This document shows, piece by piece, positions 7,069-9,816 of a DNA stretch of 9,816 bases. Origin of the DNA: Crocinitomicaceae bacterium (GTDB lineage Bacteria > Bacteroidota > Bacteroidia > Flavobacteriales_D > Crocinitomicaceae); NCBI GenBank assembly GCA_030833265.1, contig JAURHO010000057.1:1-9816 (forward strand). Reading direction: 5' to 3'. Made by a program: the position numbers and the translations under genes. The notes under the pieces are model-generated. The model made no database searches. It worked only from the letters and a program-made list of their open reading frames with translations, and was not told where the DNA came from. Numbering within the stretch: the stretch's first letter is position 1; the number at the start of each line of letters is the position of its first letter.

Positions 7069-8303
7069 TGGGTTTGTAAGTGATAGCGCAGCCAGTTCAT
7101 GGCACTAAGCACTGTCATTTCTAAATTACGTTGTCGGTTGTCACCAAAACGGAAACTTCTAGCAAATGTGCCATTAGGCCCACTGAGGCCGATCCAAACC
7201 AAACCAACTGGTTTTTCGGGTGTCCCGCCTGTTGGGCCAGCTACGCCGGTTGTTGAGATGCAATAGTCAACGTCTAATATTCTTTTGCCATTGGCTGCCA
7301 TTTCAATGGCCACCTGCTCGCTAACGGCACCAAAATTAAGCAAAGCTTCATTTGAAACCTCGGCAATTCTGTTTTTGAGTTCATTGGAATAGGTCAGTAA
7401 AGCACCTTGATAATAGGCTGAGGCTCCGGGCACGGAGGCTATAGTCTGGGCAAGTTTTCCTGCTGTACAACTTTCTACAGTGCCAATACGCAACTTTTTT
7501 TCTAATAGTAAGGTTCCAAGAATGCCTTCTAGTGTTTGGTCGCCCTCTCCAAAAACAGCTTCAGGAAAACGATTTTTGAGTTCTGTAAAAAGTTCGTCGA
7601 TGAATTGTGCTTCCGCTATTCCTTTGTACGAAGTGAGTCTTAACTTGACCAAACCTGGCGCTGGTAAGTAGGCCAAACCTAGTCCAGCTTGTCTGACGCG
7701 GTCTTCCCAATCTGAGATTTGTTCGGCCAAAAAAGATTCGCCAATTCCTTGCGTGAGGATGGTGCGGTGATATAAGTTGCTTTTACCGAAGCGTTCTTCT
7801 AAAATGGGAAACGCTTCTTCGGTCATGATGGTTTTCATTTCATAGGGCACACCCGGTAAGGAAATGAAAATGACATCTTTTTTCTCAAACCACATACCAG
7901 CAGCAGTTCCGCGTCTGTTTTTTAGAATTTTGGCTTTGACGGGTAAGGCCGCTTGTTGCACATTGACCTCGAGCATCGGCTTGTTGCGTCCTTCAAAAAA
8001 GGCAACAATTTGCGCAAGTGTTGGCTCATCAATTGCTAATTCAGAATTAAAGTAGGCCGCCAGCGTATGTTTGGTGAGGTCATCTTTTGTTGGGCCTAAA
8101 CCACCTGTTATAATCACACAATTGGTGTCGGGAAGCAGGTTGTCGAGTGCAGCAATAATTTGTTGGGGGTCATCGGCAATTGACAGCGCCCGGGTTATTT
8201 GGTAACCACGCAAACTAAACTCTTGACCAAGCCATGAGGCGTTGGTATTGACTGTTTGGCCGATAAGAAGTTCATCGCCTATTGCAATGATTTCAACTTT
8301 CAT
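7065..8303 (-). CDS. cinA: CinA: COG1058 domain plus nicotinamide-nucleotide amidase (PncC)
   Basis: The 412-residue, normal-length cytosolic protein has two domains. Residues 1 to about 170 form the MoCF-like COG1058 domain, with IGDELLIGQTVNTN (8-21), TGGLGPTKDD (66-75) and LPGVPYEM (149-156); in some family members this domain hydrolyses ADP-ribose. Residues about 258-412 form the PncC domain, with TVESCTAG (275-282, Ser278 being the expected nucleophile), GALLTYSNELK (300-310) and TGVAGPTGGTPEKPVG (352-367); it deamidates NMN to nicotinic acid mononucleotide in pyridine nucleotide salvage. The old name competence/damage-inducible protein does not show a role in competence here. The start overlaps the rlmD stop by 11 bases, so they are probably cotranscribed. 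The stop shares TTAA with the converging PCMD-like gene. Confidence 0.97.
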   Translation of the reverse strand: MKVEIIAIGDELLIGQTVNTNASWLGQEFSLRGYQITRALSIADDPQQIIAALDNLLPDTNCVIITGGLGPTKDDLTKHTLAAYFNSELAIDEPTLAQIVAFFEGRNKPMLEVNVQQAALPVKAKILKNRRGTAAGMWFEKKDVIFISLPGVPYEMKTIMTEEAFPILEERFGKSNLYHRTILTQGIGESFLAEQISDWEDRVRQAGLGLAYLPAPGLVKLRLTSYKGIAEAQFIDELFTELKNRFPEAVFGEGDQTLEGILGTLLLEKKLRIGTVESCTAGKLAQTIASVPGASAYYQGALLTYSNELKNRIAEVSNEALLNFGAVSEQVAIEMAANGKRILDVDYCISTTGVAGPTGGTPEKPVGLVWIGLSGPNGTFARSFRFGDNRQRNLEMTVLSAMNWLRYHLQTH

Positions 8304-9729
8304 GTTTTACAAATTTTGCAATCGATTCGATATGACCAGTGTGTGGAAATTGGTCTGCAAGGGCATATTTCTCAAGTTGGTAGCCAGCCATGGCGAGTGT
8401 GTTCGCATCACGGGCTTGAGTAGCCGGATTACAGCTGATGTAGACAATGCTTTGCGCACCCAAAGCTAAAACTTTTTGAAGGGTTTTAGGCGCAATGCCA
8501 GCTCTTGGCGGATCAAGCATGATGCGCTTGATTTTTCCTTGGAATTCGGGATATTCTTTTAAGAACTTCCCGACATCGGCAGCATAAAACTCAACACTAC
8601 TAATTTGATTTTTAAGTGCATTTTCTTTGGCATCGGAGATGGCTTTTTCAACGATGTCGACGCCTATGATGCGCACATTTGGATTGCGCTTGGCCATGAG
8701 TTGGGCAATGGTGCCTGTACCGCAAAATAAATCCATGGCGATGTCTCCGTCTTCAAAAGGCTCTTCAAATAGGTAATCGAGTGCTTTGGCATAAAGTAAT
8801 TCGGCACAAGCAGGGTTGGTCTGAAAAAAGCTCTCCATCGAAATCTGAAAGCGCAAGCCAGAAAGTTCTTCTTCAATGACCGGGTTTCCGTAAAGCAAGG
8901 TAGAAGAACCATTTTCAATTTTGGCACGGTCGGCAACGTTGTCGTTAATGGTGTGCCAAAGCCCGGCTATGCGTCCTGGGTGAAGATTTAATAAAAATTC
9001 AGTAAAGGCTTGAAGGTCAAAATTTTCAATGCCTTCAGAGGATGTGACAAGGTTGATGAGTAATTCGTTCTTTAAGAAGGATTTTCTGACAACAATGTGT
9101 CTGAAAAAACCTTTCTTTTGAGGTGGATGCCATGCCGGTAAGCCTGTTTTGAAAAGAAATAAACGCAAGTCTTTGAGTTTACTTTCCCATGCTTCGTCAA
9201 AAAGTCCACTTGGCTTGTTGAGGCTTTCAACTTTCCACCAGGTTCCTCTCCTTTTGAAACCCAAGGCAAAAGCGTCATCGAGCTCTTGGTTGGTTTCGAG
9301 GTCGTGCTCGATACAAGAGAAACTGTATTCCATCTTGTTGCGGTAGTGGTAGTGCGCGGGTGAGGAAATAAATGCATCAAATTTTTCAGGGCTGTCACGC
9401 AGGCCGCTGAGGCGCGCAAAGGTTTCGAGCGTGCTGTCTTGCTTGTATTTTTCTTGGATGGCAACCGGCACGTGAATGTAGGGGCCGCCTGAAATTTCTT
9501 GAAAAAGCTGGTGTTGTTCTTCAGCGGAACGCTCAATTACTTCGAGTAATTTGGCCTCTGCAAAGTTTTTGCGTTTGGTTTCAATCTTGGCTAGGACCGT
9601 TTGCCCTGGAAAGGCGTTGTCTACGAAGATTGTAAAATGTTGGTCATTTTCTTGCAGTCTTGCAATGCCTCTTCCACCAAATGCATAGGCAGTGATGAGA
9701 AGGGTGAGTTCTTGTCCACGATGAATCAT
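8293..9729 (-). CDS. rlmD: RlmD/RumA-family 23S rRNA (uracil-C5)-methyltransferase lacking the Fe-S cluster cysteines
   Basis: The 478-residue product has an N-terminal TRAM RNA-binding domain (about 5-65; YAFGGRGIAR, FVDNAFPGQTV) and a Rossmann methyltransferase domain: FFQTN (301-305), MDLFCGTGTIAQ (332-343), GVD (356-358), LDPPRAG (405-411), YISCNPATQARD (430-441, Cys433 the expected nucleophile) and HTGHIES (463-469, Glu468 the expected base). These fit SAM-dependent uracil C5 methylation of 23S rRNA, position 1939 if a true RlmD. Family members normally bind a 4Fe-4S cluster with a CGGC-type motif and a later cysteine. Here the equivalent stretch reads ISGGPYIHVP (79-88), and the later site reads LNKPSGLFD (170-178). 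The start is supported by a four-base ATGA overlap with the gene before it. RNA target and exact subfamily (RlmC, RlmD or TrmA-like) are inferred. Confidence 0.9.
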   Translation of the reverse strand: MIHRGQELTLLITAYAFGGRGIARLQENDQHFTIFVDNAFPGQTVLAKIETKRKNFAEAKLLEVIERSAEEQHQLFQEISGGPYIHVPVAIQEKYKQDSTLETFARLSGLRDSPEKFDAFISSPAHYHYRNKMEYSFSCIEHDLETNQELDDAFALGFKRRGTWWKVESLNKPSGLFDEAWESKLKDLRLFLFKTGLPAWHPPQKKGFFRHIVVRKSFLKNELLINLVTSSEGIENFDLQAFTEFLLNLHPGRIAGLWHTINDNVADRAKIENGSSTLLYGNPVIEEELSGLRFQISMESFFQTNPACAELLYAKALDYLFEEPFEDGDIAMDLFCGTGTIAQLMAKRNPNVRIIGVDIVEKAISDAKENALKNQISSVEFYAADVGKFLKEYPEFQGKIKRIMLDPPRAGIAPKTLQKVLALGAQSIVYISCNPATQARDANTLAMAGYQLEKYALADQFPHTGHIESIAKFVKHES

Positions 9730-9816
9730 ATCATGCCGCGAATAACGCCGTTTTCTGAATTTTGAATAAAAGTTGTGATTTCGTTAAGAAGCGCTGATGA
9801 AGGGGAACCTTCGAGC
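9726..9816 (-). CDS. Unidentified gene, last 29 codons only
   Basis: Reading the minus strand from the window edge, one frame is open for 29 codons, ending with residues NSENGVIRGMI and a TGA at 9728-9726. The TGA overlaps the ATG of the rlmD-family gene in an ATGA arrangement, the same junction style as elsewhere in the window, which is the main reason to believe this is a real gene end. Of the other two minus-strand frames, the one I read is closed by a TAA after ten codons. The fragment has no motif I can assign; it looks like an ordinary helical C-terminus of a soluble protein. Confidence 0.6.
   Translation of the reverse strand, partial: LEGSPSSALLNEITTFIQNSENGVIRGMI

Noticed and set aside
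7065..8303. cinA as evidence of a competence or DNA-uptake locus.
   Set aside because: CinA is a widespread NMN salvage enzyme; no com gene or uptake gene is present in the window.
9072..9536. A 154-codon minus-strand open frame within the rlmD-family gene.
   Set aside because: It lies in another frame of a well-supported gene, its product is low-complexity Lys/Thr/Ser-rich with no motif, and no start context supports it.

Overview
The window comes from a chromosome of the phylum Bacteroidota, probably a free-living member of the Flavobacteriia or a related class. This rests on: a TPR / beta-propeller / OmpA lipoprotein of the PorE type; an exported protein with a PCMD-like body and a type IX secretion (T9SS) type A tail; a jelly-roll plus OmpA protein of a kind common in this phylum; a UbiA prenyltransferase of the Bacteroidota type; a TAnnTTTG promoter element; and the absence of Shine-Dalgarno sequences before most starts. 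Gene density is very high. I see no tRNA, rRNA, CRISPR array, insertion sequence or phage gene, and no gene-free stretch longer than about 80 bases.

Layout. (1) Bases 1-1891, plus strand: the 3' two-thirds of hemE (uroporphyrinogen decarboxylase), overlapped by a secreted jelly-roll/OmpA protein. A perfect 13-bp hairpin with A and T tracts (1927-1956) follows and can terminate transcription from both sides. (2) Bases 6093 down to 1971, minus strand: a compact four-gene operon queE > PorE-like lipoprotein > UbiA prenyltransferase > maf. The first two junctions are 4-base ATGA overlaps and the third is a 21-base gap. (3) A 45-base divergent intergenic region (6094-6138) with a TATATTTG promoter element, then a plus-strand gene (6139-7068) for a PCMD-like, probably T9SS-exported protein. 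(4) Minus strand, 9816 down to 7065: the last 29 codons of an unidentified gene, an RlmD-family rRNA methyltransferase, and cinA, all overlapping. cinA meets the PCMD-like gene tail to tail with overlapping stop codons (TTAA) and no terminator between them.

How the genes work together. Most are housekeeping: haem synthesis, queuosine precursor synthesis, nucleotide clean-up (Maf), NMN salvage (CinA) and rRNA methylation. The envelope theme comes from the two OmpA-domain proteins, the UbiA enzyme and the T9SS-tailed cargo.

Nothing here is a clear new defence or mobile system. The most notable points are an RlmD homologue that appears to have lost all four Fe-S cluster cysteines while keeping its methyltransferase residues; a PorE-like T9SS anchor protein embedded in an operon with queE, a UbiA enzyme and maf; and a degenerate OmpA domain on the jelly-roll protein. 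All calls are from reading the sequence; no database search was run.
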